64,000 nucleotides of DNA from Wenyingzhuangia aestuarii (GCF_011927765.1 NZ_JAATJG010000009.1:104540-168539); one strand, 5' to 3'; counted from the first letter of the stretch, positions 9,331 through 18,778 are shown. Translations and numbers: made by a program. Notes: a model not told the origin generated them from the letters alone.

Positions 9331-11241
9331 ATGGCTAAAGGAAACATTAATGTATCGGTAGAAAATATCTTTCCATTAATTAAGAAGTTCTTATACTCAG
9401 ATCACGAAATATTTTTACGTGAATTGATTTCTAATGGAACAGATGCAACGTTAAAATTACAACACTTAATCACTATTGGTGAAGCTGAAGGTGTTGAATT
9501 AGGAGATGCTAAGCTTGAAGTAAAAATTGATAAAGAAGGTAAAAAACTTCACATTATCGATCAAGGTTTAGGGATGACTGAAGATGAAGTAGAAAAGTAC
9601 ATCAACCAAATTGCATTTTCTGGAGCTGAAGAGTTTATTGAAAAATACAAAGACAAAGTAGAAGATTCTGGAATTATTGGTCACTTTGGATTAGGGTTCT
9701 ACTCTGCATTTATGGTAGCAGAAAAAGTAGAATTAATCACCAAATCTTACAAAGATGCACCTGCTGTAAAATGGTCTTGTGACGGTTCTCCAAACTACGA
9801 TTTAGAAGTTGTAGAAAAAGAAGAAAGAGGTACAGAAATTATTTTACACATTGCAGAAGATTCTTTAGACTTTTTAGAAGAATCTAAAATTTCTGGATTG
9901 CTATCTAAATACAATCGTTTTAACCAAGTGCCAATTAAATTTGGAACTAAAAAAGAAAACGATCCTAACTTTGAACCAAAGGTCATCAAAAAAGAAGATG
10001 GTACTGAGGAAAAAGAACCACACAAACAAATAGAGGTAGATAATATCATCAACAATACAGTTCCTGCTTGGACTAAAAAACCTGCTGACTTACAAGCTGA
10101 TGACTACAAGAGTTTCTACCGTGAATTGTATCCTATGCAGTTTGAGGAGCCTTTGTTTAACATTCACTTAAACGTAGATTATCCTTTTAACTTAACCGGT
10201 ATTTTATATTTCCCTAAGTTGTCTAAAAACATGGACATGCAAAAGGATAAAATCCAATTGTATCAAAACCAAGTTTTTGTAACAGACAACGTAGAAGGAA
10301 TTGTTCCTGATTTCTTACAAATGTTAAAAGGAGTTATAGACTCTCCAGACATTCCTTTAAACGTATCGCGTTCTTACTTACAGGCAGATGGTGCTGTAAA
10401 AAAGATTTCTGGATACATTACTAAGAAAATTGCAGATAAATTAAGTTCTATCTACAAAAAAGACAGAGAAGCTTTTGAAGGTTACTGGGATGATATTAAA
10501 GTAATTATTGAGTACGGAATGTTATCTGACGAAAAGTTCTTTGATAAAGCTAAGAAATTTGCTTTGTACCCAACTACAGACGGTGGTTACTTAACTATTG
10601 ATGAAATTAAAGAGCAATTTGCAGCTGCTCAAACAGATAAAGACGGAAAATTAGTGGTGTTATATGCTGCTAACAAAGAAGCTCAACACGGATTTATTCA
10701 GTCTGCAAACGATAAAGGATACAAAGTATTATTGTTAGACTCTCCTATTGTATCTCACTTAATTCAAAAATTAGAGCAAACTAACGAAAACGTAACGTTT
10801 GTACGTGTAGATGCAGATCATGTTGACAACTTAATTAAGAAAGACGACAACGTAATTTCTAAATTATCTGACGAAGAAAAAGATAAATTAAAACCAATTA
10901 TTGAAGCTGCTGTTCCTAAAGAAAACTACACAGTTCAGTTAGAAGCTATGGACTCTTCTGCTTCTCCTTTCTTAATTACCGTACCAGAATTTATGCGTAG
11001 AATGAAAGAAATGAGTGCTACAGGTGGTGGTGGAATGTTTGGAATGGAAAACATGCCAGAAATGTACAACTTAGTAGTAAACACGAACAACGAATTGGTT
11101 TCTGAAATTTTAAATGCAGATGAAGAAAAGCAAAAAGGATTAATTTCTCAAGCTTTTGATTTGGCTAAATTATCTCAAAACTTATTACACGGTGAAGAAT
11201 TAACTAAGTTTATCAAACGTAGTTACGAGTTGATCAAATAA
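9331..11241 (+). CDS. htpG: Molecular chaperone HtpG (Hsp90)
   Basis: The 636-residue protein has the bacterial Hsp90 layout. The N-terminal GHKL ATPase domain holds LRELISNGTDAT (the ATP/Mg-binding Asn), DQGLGMTEDEV and GIIGHFGLGFYSAFMVA. A middle domain includes the catalytic-loop region DIPLNVSRSYLQ. The C-terminal dimerisation domain ends in HGEELTKFIKRSYELIK. A Met-rich, Gly-rich stretch near 563-580 (GGGGMFGMENMPEM) is a flexible loop. The gene stands alone, with a strong terminator 30 bases after its stop. Confidence 0.95.
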   Translation: MAKGNINVSVENIFPLIKKFLYSDHEIFLRELISNGTDATLKLQHLITIGEAEGVELGDAKLEVKIDKEGKKLHIIDQGLGMTEDEVEKYINQIAFSGAEEFIEKYKDKVEDSGIIGHFGLGFYSAFMVAEKVELITKSYKDAPAVKWSCDGSPNYDLEVVEKEERGTEIILHIAEDSLDFLEESKISGLLSKYNRFNQVPIKFGTKKENDPNFEPKVIKKEDGTEEKEPHKQIEVDNIINNTVPAWTKKPADLQADDYKSFYRELYPMQFEEPLFNIHLNVDYPFNLTGILYFPKLSKNMDMQKDKIQLYQNQVFVTDNVEGIVPDFLQMLKGVIDSPDIPLNVSRSYLQADGAVKKISGYITKKIADKLSSIYKKDREAFEGYWDDIKVIIEYGMLSDEKFFDKAKKFALYPTTDGGYLTIDEIKEQFAAAQTDKDGKLVVLYAANKEAQHGFIQSANDKGYKVLLLDSPIVSHLIQKLEQTNENVTFVRVDADHVDNLIKKDDNVISKLSDEEKDKLKPIIEAAVPKENYTVQLEAMDSSASPFLITVPEFMRRMKEMSATGGGGMFGMENMPEMYNLVVNTNNELVSEILNADEEKQKGLISQAFDLAKLSQNLLHGEELTKFIKRSYELIK

Positions 11242-11270
11242 ATTGCTTCTTTAAAAGCACCTATTTATAT

Positions 11271-11309
11271 AAACAGCCTTTGTCATTTATTGACAAAGGC
11301 TGTTTTTTT
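11271..11309 (+). terminator. Intrinsic terminator after htpG
   Basis: A perfect 15-base stem (AAACAGCCTTTGTCA with TGACAAAGGCTGTTT) around a 5-base loop, followed by a T run to 11309. Confidence 0.9.
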
Positions 11310-11372
11310 ATACGATATCCATATCACCCTTCTTTATTTTGATTTTCTCACTTAATTATTCAATCAAAAAGT

Positions 11373-11380
11373 TATTTTTG
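11373..11380 (+). promoter_or_regulatory. Possible -7 box for the HAD phosphatase gene
   Basis: TATTTTTG matches TAnnTTTG and lies 23 bases before the ATG at 11404. No clear TTG -33 element is seen. Confidence 0.4.
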
Positions 11381-11403
11381 TCTAATCTCAAATACAATCA
11401 TAC

Positions 11404-12213
11404 ATGGATATCAAAATAGCTTTTACCGATATTGACGGGACTTTATTAAACTCAGAACGTGAAGTCTCTGAAATGTTAAAAGAACAAGTTGCTCGAATTT
11501 CAGAACAAAATGTTCCTTTTATCTTAATATCCTCTAGAATGCCAAGTGCTATGACTCACTTACAAGCAGACTTAAATATAGAAGGACTTCCTATGATTTG
11601 TTATAACGGAGGTTTGGTATTAGTAGATGGTGAAATTGTAGATAATATTTCTATTGCTCCTACAATTTTGGAAGACATTGCAGAATTAAACAAAGAAGGA
11701 AAATTCCATATTAGTCTTTATAACAATAATGATTGGTACGTTCCTGAAATGGATTTTTGGGCAAAAAGAGAAGAAAATAACACAAAGGTCACTCCTATAG
11801 TAAAACCAACCAAAGATGTAATTAATCTATGGATAGAAGAAGAAAAAGGAGCTCATAAGGTAATGTGTATGGGAGACAAAGAACATATGGATTTTGTGTA
11901 CTCGGAACTTGGTAAATTACATGGTGATAAATTGCATTTATACAGATCTAAAGACACCTATATAGAAATTGCCAACAAAAACATTTCTAAACTAACAGGT
12001 ATAGAAGAATTATTGGCTTGTAAATACCCGCACTTAACATTAGACAACTGTATTGCTTTTGGAGACAACTACAATGATATTGAAATGTTAAAAGCAGTTA
12101 AAATGGGTGTTGCTGTTGGAAATGCAAAAGAAGAAGTGTTGGTTATTGCCGATGCCGTTTCTGATGTGAATAAAAAAGATGGAGTTGCCAAAGCTATTCT
12201 AAAATTTATCTAG
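11404..12213 (+). CDS. Cof-type HAD-superfamily phosphatase
   Basis: The protein has 269 residues and the full set of HAD motifs: motif I DIDGT with nucleophile Asp9 and acid Asp11, motif II ILISS near 40-44, and motif IV GDNYND at 220-225. The cap inserted between motifs II and III is the large C2-type cap of the Cof/YidA group. Members dephosphorylate small sugar phosphates and cofactors such as FMN or PLP; the substrate here cannot be fixed. The C-terminal MGVAVGNAKEEV segment is typical of the group. Confidence 0.88.
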   Translation: MDIKIAFTDIDGTLLNSEREVSEMLKEQVARISEQNVPFILISSRMPSAMTHLQADLNIEGLPMICYNGGLVLVDGEIVDNISIAPTILEDIAELNKEGKFHISLYNNNDWYVPEMDFWAKREENNTKVTPIVKPTKDVINLWIEEEKGAHKVMCMGDKEHMDFVYSELGKLHGDKLHLYRSKDTYIEIANKNISKLTGIEELLACKYPHLTLDNCIAFGDNYNDIEMLKAVKMGVAVGNAKEEVLVIADAVSDVNKKDGVAKAILKFI

Positions 12214-12369
12214 AGACAGTAACTTTGTACTTCTGAGTATTTTAAAGTGTCTAACAGTAAATAATTCAATCGTTATAGTAAAAACATAAACTTATCGTAA
12301 AAAAACGACACTAAAATTACTATTTTTTCGCTCTTAAAAAAAAACAACTTAATTAAATACTTAAATAAT

Positions 12370-14076
12370 ATGATTTTATCAATAGCTTCATTTCTTGGCT
12401 TTACTCTTTTGGTAGCCTTGATCGCTTGGCTAGCAACTAGAAAAAACGTTAACTCTTCTGATGGGTACTTTTTAGGAGGTAGAAGTTTAACAGGACCTGT
12501 AATTGCAGGATCTTTATTGTTAACAAACCTTTCTACAGAACAAATTGTTGGACTGAATGGTGCAGCTTTTGAAGAAGGTGTTGTTGTAATGGCTTGGGAA
12601 ACTTTAGCTGCAATTGCTATGGTACTTACAGCCATGTTTTTATTACCAAGATATTTAAAAGGTGGTATTACAACTGTTCCTCAGTTTCTAGAAACTAGAT
12701 ACGATAAAATGACAAAAACATGGGTATCTGCATTATTCCTTTCAGGATATGTTTTTATCTTATTACCTATTGTTCTTTATTCTGGAGCTTTAGCTGTAAA
12801 CACAATGTTTGATGTGCCACAGGCATTAGGTTTAGTAATTCCTGCAGATGTTGCGAACACATTAAACCCTGCCGAACTAGCAAGTTTACAAAGAGAATAT
12901 GACTTTATGGCTTTATGGCCTACCGTATTTGCCATTGGATTTATTGGAGTTATTTATGCTGTGTTTGGTGGATTAAAAGCCGTAGCAGTATCAGATTCTA
13001 TCAATGCAATTGGATTATTAATTGGTGGATTGGCTATTCCTGTTTTTGGATTATTAGCTATTGGAGACGGTTCTATTGGAACTGGTATTTCTAACTTATC
13101 AACTGAATTCCCTGGTAAATTTAATGCTATTGGAAAATCAGATGCTTCGGTTCCATTTGCTACTATCTTTACAGGGTTAATGTTAGTTCAAATGTTCTAC
13201 TGGGGTACAAACCAAGCAATTATCCAAAGAGCCTTAGGAGCTAAAAACTTAGCAGAAGGACAAAAAGGATTATTAATTGCTTCTTTCTTAAAAATATTAG
13301 GTCCTTTAATGTTAGTATTACCTGGTATTATTGCATTCTACATGTCTCAACATCCTGAATCATTTGAATACTTTGCAGGTGGAACAGGAATCTTAAAAGA
13401 TCAAGCATACCCATTATTAGTGAAACAAGTATTACCAGCAAGTATGGTTGGTTTCTTTGCAGCGGTATTGTTTGGAGCTATCTTAAGTTCTTTTAATGGT
13501 GCTTTAAACTCATCTGTAACTATTTTTGGATTAGATATTTACAAAGCTCACATTAACACAGAAGCTTCTGAAGCTAAGGTTGTAAAAATGGGTCAGGCAT
13601 TTGGTATCTTTTTAGCTATTGGTGGTGCATGTATTGCTCCTTTCTTAATTTATGCTAAAGGTGGTTTATTTAACTACTTACAAGAAATTAACGGATGTTA
13701 TTCTATTCCTATTTTTACCATTATTATTGTTGGTTATACAACTAAACGTGTACCTGCTATTGCTGCTAAAATTGGATTAATTTCTGGGGTAGTATTATAT
13801 GCTATTAGCCAATTTATAATCAAACCAATTGTTATTGATGGTGGAGGAACATATCCTCACTTTTTACACGTTGTAGCTATATTATTTGTATTAAACGCTG
13901 TAATTATGTTAGTAATTGGTAAAATTAAGCCTCGTAATGAAGATTTTGTTCAACAATACACAGAACAAGTAGACATTACACCATGGAAATATTTAAAACC
14001 GGTTAGTATTATAGTAACTGTAATCGTAGTACTTACCTATGCATACTTCAGTCCTATAGCAAATTTCTTAAAATAA
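12370..14076 (+). CDS. Sodium:solute symporter (SSS family)
   Basis: This 568-residue, very hydrophobic protein has about 14 membrane segments. It begins with the SSS signature (DGYFLGGRSLTGPVIAGSLL at about 31-50, TNLSTEQIVG) and contains FGGLKAVAVSDSINA, YWGTNQAIIQRALGAKN and FGAILSSFNGALNSS, the last in the segment that carries the sodium-site serines in the family. The close relatives I recall are the YidK/vSGLT-like sugar symporters, so a sugar or related solute is likely. It has no catabolic neighbours, so the substrate is open. The gene follows a 156-base gap after the HAD gene. Confidence 0.85.
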   Translation: MILSIASFLGFTLLVALIAWLATRKNVNSSDGYFLGGRSLTGPVIAGSLLLTNLSTEQIVGLNGAAFEEGVVVMAWETLAAIAMVLTAMFLLPRYLKGGITTVPQFLETRYDKMTKTWVSALFLSGYVFILLPIVLYSGALAVNTMFDVPQALGLVIPADVANTLNPAELASLQREYDFMALWPTVFAIGFIGVIYAVFGGLKAVAVSDSINAIGLLIGGLAIPVFGLLAIGDGSIGTGISNLSTEFPGKFNAIGKSDASVPFATIFTGLMLVQMFYWGTNQAIIQRALGAKNLAEGQKGLLIASFLKILGPLMLVLPGIIAFYMSQHPESFEYFAGGTGILKDQAYPLLVKQVLPASMVGFFAAVLFGAILSSFNGALNSSVTIFGLDIYKAHINTEASEAKVVKMGQAFGIFLAIGGACIAPFLIYAKGGLFNYLQEINGCYSIPIFTIIIVGYTTKRVPAIAAKIGLISGVVLYAISQFIIKPIVIDGGGTYPHFLHVVAILFVLNAVIMLVIGKIKPRNEDFVQQYTEQVDITPWKYLKPVSIIVTVIVVLTYAYFSPIANFLK

Positions 14077-14099
14077 GAATTATATATTCTGAATTTCAA

Positions 14100-14129
14100 T
14101 TTGTTAATAATATTAAATAGATATATTTG
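14100..14129 (+). promoter_or_regulatory. Promoter for the DUF4369 lipoprotein gene
   Basis: TTTG at 14100-14103 and TATATTTG at 14122-14129, spaced by 18 bases, match the Bacteroidota housekeeping promoter very well. Transcription would start near 14135, about 40 bases before the ATG at 14176. Confidence 0.75.
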
Positions 14130-14130
14130 T

Positions 14131-14157
14131 AAGCCCACTGCCATAGGTAGTGGGCTT
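14131..14157 (+). other. Strong hairpin overlapping the predicted transcription start
   Basis: AAGCCCACTGCC (14131-14142) pairs with GGTAGTGGGCTT (14146-14157) over a 3-base loop, with one G-T pair. It may be the terminator of the symporter gene (stop at 14076), although it lacks a clean T run, or a 5'-end hairpin on the next message. Confidence 0.5.
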
Positions 14158-14175
14158 ATTTATTACAATTTTAGT

Positions 14176-14853
14176 ATGAAAAAAATTATCTGTATCGCTT
14201 TAAGTGCTTTGGCACTAGGTTGTACCTCTAAATCAAAAGGAAATTTTAATCTTGAAGGTCAAATTTCAGGATTAAGAAAAGGAACCATTTACTTAGAAAG
14301 ATTTGAAAACGGAAAAATTGTAGTTATTGATTCTCTTTATATTGATGACGGAAGCGAAGATTTTACCTTTTCGAAAACAATTACGGAACCAGAAATCTTT
14401 ATCTTATCTTTAGATAAGTTAAACACTAAGCAATTAACTTTTTTTGGTGAACCTGGAACAATCCATGTTGAAACTTCTTTAGACAATTTCATCACCAATC
14501 GTAAAGTTACAGGATCTACTCTAAATGATATTTTAGAAAAGCACGATTCTTATGCTAAGAAGATTAATCAACAAAATTTAGATTTAATTAAAGATAAGTT
14601 TGAAGCCTTAAAATTTGGAGACACTAAGAGTGTTGATGAAATAGAAAGCAAAAGGCTAACCAACTTAAAAAGACTTTATTTGTTTTCTGCAAATTATGCC
14701 ATTGCTTATAATGATAAGGCGGTAGCACCATTTATAGCATGTTATAGAATGGAGCAAGCAACACCTGCTTTAAAACAAAAAATTTACGATGCTTTAACTC
14801 CGGAAATTAAAGAAAGTAAATATGGTAAAATATTAAAAGAATCTCTTAACTAA
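14176..14853 (+). CDS. DUF4369 domain lipoprotein
   Basis: The start is the ATG at 14176: it gives a clean lipoprotein signal (KKIICIALSALALGC, lipid on Cys16), while any longer frame would begin inside the promoter. The 225-residue product has a DUF4369 domain at about 24-125 (NLEGQISGLRKGTIYLERF, GEPGTIHVETSLDNF, VTGSTLNDIL). In Bacteroidota this domain usually sits in front of a thiol-disulfide (AlkC/Redoxin) domain. Here there is no CxxC domain after it, only a helical tail, so this is a stand-alone form of unknown role. Its last codons lie inside a terminator shared with the converging gene. Confidence 0.8.
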   Translation: MKKIICIALSALALGCTSKSKGNFNLEGQISGLRKGTIYLERFENGKIVVIDSLYIDDGSEDFTFSKTITEPEIFILSLDKLNTKQLTFFGEPGTIHVETSLDNFITNRKVTGSTLNDILEKHDSYAKKINQQNLDLIKDKFEALKFGDTKSVDEIESKRLTNLKRLYLFSANYAIAYNDKAVAPFIACYRMEQATPALKQKIYDALTPEIKESKYGKILKESLN

Positions 14854-14869
14854 GAGATTCTTTTGTTTT
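14835..14869. terminator. Shared bidirectional terminator that also encodes the ends of both genes
   Basis: A perfect 14-base inverted repeat (AAAAGAATCTCTTA at 14835-14848, TAAGAGATTCTTTT at 14851-14864) followed by more T. Both stop codons (14851-14853 on +, 14846-14848 on -) lie inside it, and both proteins end in Lys-Glu-Ser-Leu-x. Confidence 0.8.
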
Positions 14870-15310
14870 TATACTCCAATTAAAATTAAACTTAGCAACC
14901 TCATCACCAGCTTCATCTACTCCAGTTGATGTTAATGTAAAGGCTACTCCTTCTTTAGTTTTTATAGCTGTTTTAATACAATCATCTAATTGATGAACAT
15001 CTGCACATGTAAAGGTAATTTTACCCACAGCTTTTTTAGAAAACTGAGCATTCATCCCTACTACTAAAGTTGAAAATTTAGCCTCTGTGCTGTTTGTTTT
15101 TTTTAAAACCAATGCTCCTGTAGATAATTCTGCAGCCATGGCTAAAACAGCAAAGTAAATAGATTTAAAAGGATTCTGATTCATCCACTTAAACTTTACG
15201 GTAGTGCTACATAGCGTATTGTCTAATTTAAATACCCTAACTCCACACAAATAAGCAGAGGGTAGTTTAAATATTATAAATCGATTAAGTTGTTTTGCTG
15301 AAAGTTTCAT
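14846..15310 (-). CDS. DUF4442 hot-dog fold protein (thioesterase-like)
   Basis: I take the ATG at 15310, since family members start MKxSAKQxNRF; an ATG ten codons upstream (15340) is possible. The product has 154 residues, beginning MKLSAKQLNRFIIFKLPSAY, then NPFKSIYFAVLAMAAELSTG, then strands that end in WSIKTKE. DUF4442 is a hot-dog fold related to PaaI thioesterases, thought to act on acyl-CoA, but no substrate is known. It converges on the DUF4369 gene and overlaps its last 8 bases, and it is divergent from the DUF4870 gene. Confidence 0.75.
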   Translation of the reverse strand: MKLSAKQLNRFIIFKLPSAYLCGVRVFKLDNTLCSTTVKFKWMNQNPFKSIYFAVLAMAAELSTGALVLKKTNSTEAKFSTLVVGMNAQFSKKAVGKITFTCADVHQLDDCIKTAIKTKEGVAFTLTSTGVDEAGDEVAKFNFNWSIKTKESLS

Positions 15311-15364
15311 TGTAAATTTAATAATATCATTAAGATACATAAATTAACCTTATCAAAAAACAAT

Positions 15365-15718
15365 ATGTATATAGACACCAAAACAGAAAGAGTTTTAGCT
15401 ATGATTCTACATTTATCCGGTTTTTTAAACGGAATGCTTCCTTTGGTAGTACCCTTGGTTATTTGGTTACTAAAAAAGGATGATAGCTTTTTTATTAAAG
15501 AACATGGTAGAGCCGCAATTAACTTTCAATTGTCTGTAATTGTTTTAGGAATTGGAGCCGTATTCTTTATCTTTTTCACCATTGGGATTGGAGCCTTTTT
15601 AGTAGCCCCTTTAGCCATTGTGTTTGGATTGCTATATATTTATTTTATCGTTATGGCAACCATAACAGCAAGTAACGGACAATTATACAAATACCCAATC
15701 ACGTGGGAGTTTATTTAG
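15365..15718 (+). CDS. DUF4870 small membrane protein
   Basis: The 117-residue protein has three to four hydrophobic segments (about 10-35, 55-75, 78-105). It carries the DUF4870 signature: HLSGFLNGMLPLVVPLVIWL, then KEHGRAAINFQLS, and a closing YKYPITWEFI. The family is widespread in Bacteria and its function is not known. The 3' end overlaps gldA by 8 bases tail to tail. Confidence 0.82.
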   Translation: MYIDTKTERVLAMILHLSGFLNGMLPLVVPLVIWLLKKDDSFFIKEHGRAAINFQLSVIVLGIGAVFFIFFTIGIGAFLVAPLAIVFGLLYIYFIVMATITASNGQLYKYPITWEFI

Positions 15719-16604
15719 TAAACTCTGCAAATAAAGACTCTAAGGTTTTATTCTGAGTATTCATTTGTAAAATTTTAAGTCCTTGCTCTTGTGCAAAATC
15801 AAAAATAGCAGCTCTTTTATCTTCTTGAACATTAAAGGTAAATTCCCATTTATTATCATGGTAATTATCAAAAGACTTTAAATTTTCTATTCTTTTTACA
15901 AACTGTTCTTCTATTTTAAAATCGAACTCTACTTGAATAATTTGCTCTTGTCCTGATTTTAATTCTGATAAGTTTGCATCTACCTTTAAATCTCCTTTGT
16001 TAATAATAATTACCCTATCGCAAACAGCTTCTACCTCTTGCATTATATGAGTAGAAAACAACACAGTTTTATCTTTCCCTAAATCTTTAATTAACTGTCT
16101 AATTTCAATAATTTGATTAGGATCTAATCCTGTAGTTGGTTCATCTAAAATTAATACCGATGGATTGTGAATAATAGCTGCAGCAATTCCAACTCTTTGT
16201 TGATACCCTTTAGACAATTGATGTATTTTTTTTGAAGCTTCAGGAGTTAAACCCGTTTGATGGATAACCTCATCAATTTTAGAATTTGAAACTTTATGAA
16301 TATTAGCTATAAAACTTAAATATTCTTTAACATACATTTCCTTATACAAAGGATTGTGCTCTGGTAAATAACCAATGTTTTTATTGGTTGTTTTTTGTGT
16401 AGGCACAACCAACTCATCACAAATATATAGCGCTCCGTTAGTTGGAATCACATAACCTGTTAACATTTTCATTAAAGTAGATTTTCCTGCTCCATTAGGC
16501 CCTAAAAACCCCACAATCTCACCTTTTTTAATTTCAAAACTCAAGGAATTTACCGCTACTTGATTCTGATATTTTTTAGAAACCTCAACTACTTTAATAG
16601 ACAT
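15711..16604 (-). CDS. gldA: ABC transporter ATP-binding protein, GldA type (gliding motility)
   Basis: This is a 297-residue ATPase of the ABC-2 exporter type. Walker A is GPNGAGKST at 35-43, the signature LSKGYQQR at 130-137, and Walker B with its catalytic Glu LILDEP at 151-156, followed by the D-loop. A C-terminal region of about 90 residues after the ATPase matches GldA-like proteins. In Flavobacterium, GldA works with membrane proteins GldF and GldG and was first found through gliding mutants. As in many genomes, gldF and gldG are not next to it here. A simple ABC-2 exporter ATPase is the alternative reading. Confidence 0.78.
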   Translation of the reverse strand: MSIKVVEVSKKYQNQVAVNSLSFEIKKGEIVGFLGPNGAGKSTLMKMLTGYVIPTNGALYICDELVVPTQKTTNKNIGYLPEHNPLYKEMYVKEYLSFIANIHKVSNSKIDEVIHQTGLTPEASKKIHQLSKGYQQRVGIAAAIIHNPSVLILDEPTTGLDPNQIIEIRQLIKDLGKDKTVLFSTHIMQEVEAVCDRVIIINKGDLKVDANLSELKSGQEQIIQVEFDFKIEEQFVKRIENLKSFDNYHDNKWEFTFNVQEDKRAAIFDFAQEQGLKILQMNTQNKTLESLFAEFTK

Positions 16605-16621
16605 CTACTGGTATTTTAAAA

Positions 16622-16654
16622 CAAAAATAAACATTCTTTTAGTACTTTTAGCAA
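16622..16654 (-). promoter_or_regulatory. Promoter for gldA
   Basis: On the minus strand TTTTTG (TTG ending at 16652) is followed after 22 bases by TATTTTTG (16629-16622). The spacing is at the long end of the known range. The start site would be about 12 bases before the ATG. Confidence 0.5.
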
Positions 16655-16675
16655 AAAGAAAAATTGCTTATAAAC

Positions 16676-17410
16676 ATGAAAAAAATCATTCTATTTATTA
16701 CTCTTTGTACCCTATGTATAAGTTGTGAAATTAAAGAAGAATTATACATTACTAAAAGAGGAAAAGGAGAACTTAATTTTAAGGCCGATTTTGGTCGTAT
16801 GCTTTCTTTTGTAAATAGTATGCCTAAAAACACTGAGGCCACTGCAAAAACAAATAAAAAAATTGATACTATTTTTCACTTTGACGAGCTATTTGAAAAA
16901 ATGAAAGATTCTATATCTAAACTAAGCAAAGAGGATCAAGATTTAATAGAGAAAATGAAAACATACAGCATGCAAATGACTGTTGATTTTAATAATAGTA
17001 AAGGACTTTTTGCACTTTCTACAACTTTTGATGATGTGGATGAAATAAACAATTTTCCCGAAATCTTAAACAAAGCTAGTTCTTTTAATAAAAAAACTAA
17101 AAAGATGGCAAGTCCAGAAAAATATGGATTTAGATATGAACTAAACCGAAAAAAATTTAAGAGATTTGTAACAGAGAAAAAACTGTCAGAAGAGGAAGAG
17201 CTAAAATATCAAAATCAAATAAAAACGAGTAAAATGATATTATCTGGTTCTAATTACACACTTTTATATCATTTTGATAAAAAAATAAAAAGTATTAGTA
17301 ATAAAGATGCTGTTCTTACTCCTGATAAAAAAACATTAGAAATTACCTATCCTATGGATACGTTAATTTTAAACCCTTACCTATTAGAATTTGAAGTTAC
17401 CTTTAAATAA
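16676..17410 (+). CDS. Lipoprotein of unknown function
   Basis: The ATG at 16676 gives a lipoprotein signal (ILFITLCTLCISC, Cys16). The mature part of the 244-residue protein is charged, rich in Lys and Glu, and I see no known domain. A run of predicted helix lies at about 75-105, followed by beta-rich segments. Its 3' end overlaps the start of lipB by 20 bases, so the two genes are probably translated together. That pairing is all that hints at a link with lipoate metabolism, and it is weak. Confidence 0.75.
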   Translation: MKKIILFITLCTLCISCEIKEELYITKRGKGELNFKADFGRMLSFVNSMPKNTEATAKTNKKIDTIFHFDELFEKMKDSISKLSKEDQDLIEKMKTYSMQMTVDFNNSKGLFALSTTFDDVDEINNFPEILNKASSFNKKTKKMASPEKYGFRYELNRKKFKRFVTEKKLSEEEELKYQNQIKTSKMILSGSNYTLLYHFDKKIKSISNKDAVLTPDKKTLEITYPMDTLILNPYLLEFEVTFK

Positions 17411-18104
17411 AAAAGTTGTTTACCAAAACATTGGTAAAAAAGGATACAAAGAAACCTGGGATTATCAGGATCAATTGTTTCAAGGAATTATCCAAACTAA
17501 AATGGATAATAGAAAAAATGAAACTCTAACTGAAACTGAAAACTACTTTTTATTTGTAGAACATCCGCACGTATATACTTTGGGTAAAAGTGGAGATATT
17601 TCTAATTTACTCTTAAACGAAGCTCAGCTACAAGCCAAAGGAGCTACATTTTATAAAAGTAACAGAGGGGGTGATATTACATATCACGGCCCTGGTCAAA
17701 TTGTAGGCTACCCTATTATTGATTTAGATAATTTTTTTACAGATATCCATAAATACTTACGCTTTTTAGAAGAAGCTATTATTCTAACTTTAGCAGAATA
17801 CGGATTACAATCTGAACGAAGCAAAGGAGAAACAGGAGTTTGGCTAGGAGTAGGAACTCCGTTTGCTAGAAAAATTTGTGCTTTAGGTGTTCGTAGCAGT
17901 CGTTGGGTAACCATGCACGGTTTTGCCTTAAATGTAAATGTAGATTTAGGTTATTTTGACAATATTATTCCTTGTGGAATTAAAGGAAAAGCAGTTACCT
18001 CTATGCAAGCTGAATTGGGTAAAAAAGTAGATATTAACGAAGTGCAACAAAAAATACTAAAGCACCTTTCTATTCTTTTTGAATGGGAGTTAGTTACTTC
18101 TTAA
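17391..18104 (+). CDS. lipB: Lipoyl(octanoyl) transferase
   Basis: LipB moves octanoate from acyl carrier protein to the E2 and GcvH lipoyl domains. The 237-residue protein has the motif region [17 protein letters not shown] at 93-109 and the catalytic pair Lys161 (ARKICALGV) and Cys195 ([14 protein letters not shown]). No ATG lies near the conserved start ([10 protein letters not shown]), so I take the TTG at 17391. This makes the gene overlap the upstream lipoprotein gene by 20 bases and suggests coupled translation. Its product serves enzymes such as the pyruvate dehydrogenase whose E1 beta gene is at 771-1751. Confidence 0.92.
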   Translation: MKLPLNKKVVYQNIGKKGYKETWDYQDQLFQGIIQTKMDNRKNETLTETENYFLFVEHPHVYTLGKSGDISNLLLNEAQLQAKGATFYKSNRGGDITYHGPGQIVGYPIIDLDNFFTDIHKYLRFLEEAIILTLAEYGLQSERSKGETGVWLGVGTPFARKICALGVRSSRWVTMHGFALNVNVDLGYFDNIIPCGIKGKAVTSMQAELGKKVDINEVQQKILKHLSILFEWELVTS

Positions 18105-18702
18105 ACAACTCTAGTTGTACATCTGGTAACAGCTTAAACGTGTGCCTATGATGTATGCAACTTCCAATTTCTCTAATAGCTTGTCTATGCTCTTTGGTAG
18201 GATACCCTTTGTTTTTTTTCCAATTGTATTCTGGAAATTCATCATGTATTTTTTCCATATACAAATCTCTATATGTTTTAGCTAGTACAGATGCTGCTGC
18301 TATAGGCAAATACTTTCCATCTCCTTTAATAATGGTTTCGCTAGGAATATTTTTATAAGGTCTAAATTTATTTCCATCAACAACAATAAACTCAGGCTCT
18401 ACACTTAATGCATCAATAGAACGATGCATGGCTGTAATAGAAGCTTGTAAAATGTTAATTTCATCTATTTCTTGCTGATAGACAAACGCAACTCCAAAAG
18501 CTATTGCTTCTTTTTCTATAATAGGCAACAACAATTTTCGTTGCTTTTCCGATAATTTTTTAGAATCATCTAACAAAGGATGTTCAAAATCTTCTGGTAA
18601 AATAACAGCTGCTGCTACCACAGGTCCCGATAAGCATCCTCTACCTGCTTCATCTGTACCCGCTTCTAACTTATTTCCCGAAAAATTAATGGCTAATGGC
18701 AT
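18094..18702 (-). CDS. rnhB: Ribonuclease HII
   Basis: RNase HII cuts RNA/DNA hybrids, including single ribonucleotides in DNA. From the ATG at 18702 the protein has 202 residues and shows the active-site block [20 protein letters not shown] (metal-binding Asp17, Glu18), then [10 protein letters not shown] and [22 protein letters not shown] 7 codons upstream is possible but less likely. It converges on lipB, overlapping by 11 bases, and is divergent from the porin gene. Confidence 0.93.
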   Translation of the reverse strand: MPLAINFSGNKLEAGTDEAGRGCLSGPVVAAAVILPEDFEHPLLDDSKKLSEKQRKLLLPIIEKEAIAFGVAFVYQQEIDEINILQASITAMHRSIDALSVEPEFIVVDGNKFRPYKNIPSETIIKGDGKYLPIAAASVLAKTYRDLYMEKIHDEFPEYNWKKNKGYPTKEHRQAIREIGSCIHHRHTFKLLPDVQLELFKK

Positions 18703-18753
18703 ATTATTCGTAGTGTAGCCCAATATTAATCAAACTAATTCGTTTAAAAAAAT

Positions 18754-18761
18754 TACCTTTG
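18754..18761 (+). promoter_or_regulatory. Possible -7 box for the porin gene
   Basis: TACCTTTG fits TAnnTTTG and ends 17 bases before the ATG at 18779. A -33 element is not obvious. Confidence 0.45.
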
Positions 18762-18778
18762 CTTTGCAACTATCGAAT

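Noticed and set aside
14131..14157. Riboswitch
   Set aside because: It is a single simple hairpin with a 3-base loop and no aptamer-like junction.
14101..14175. Longer start (TTG at 14101) for the DUF4369 lipoprotein
   Set aside because: It would place the promoter and hairpin inside the gene and spoil the lipoprotein signal; the ATG at 14176 is clean.
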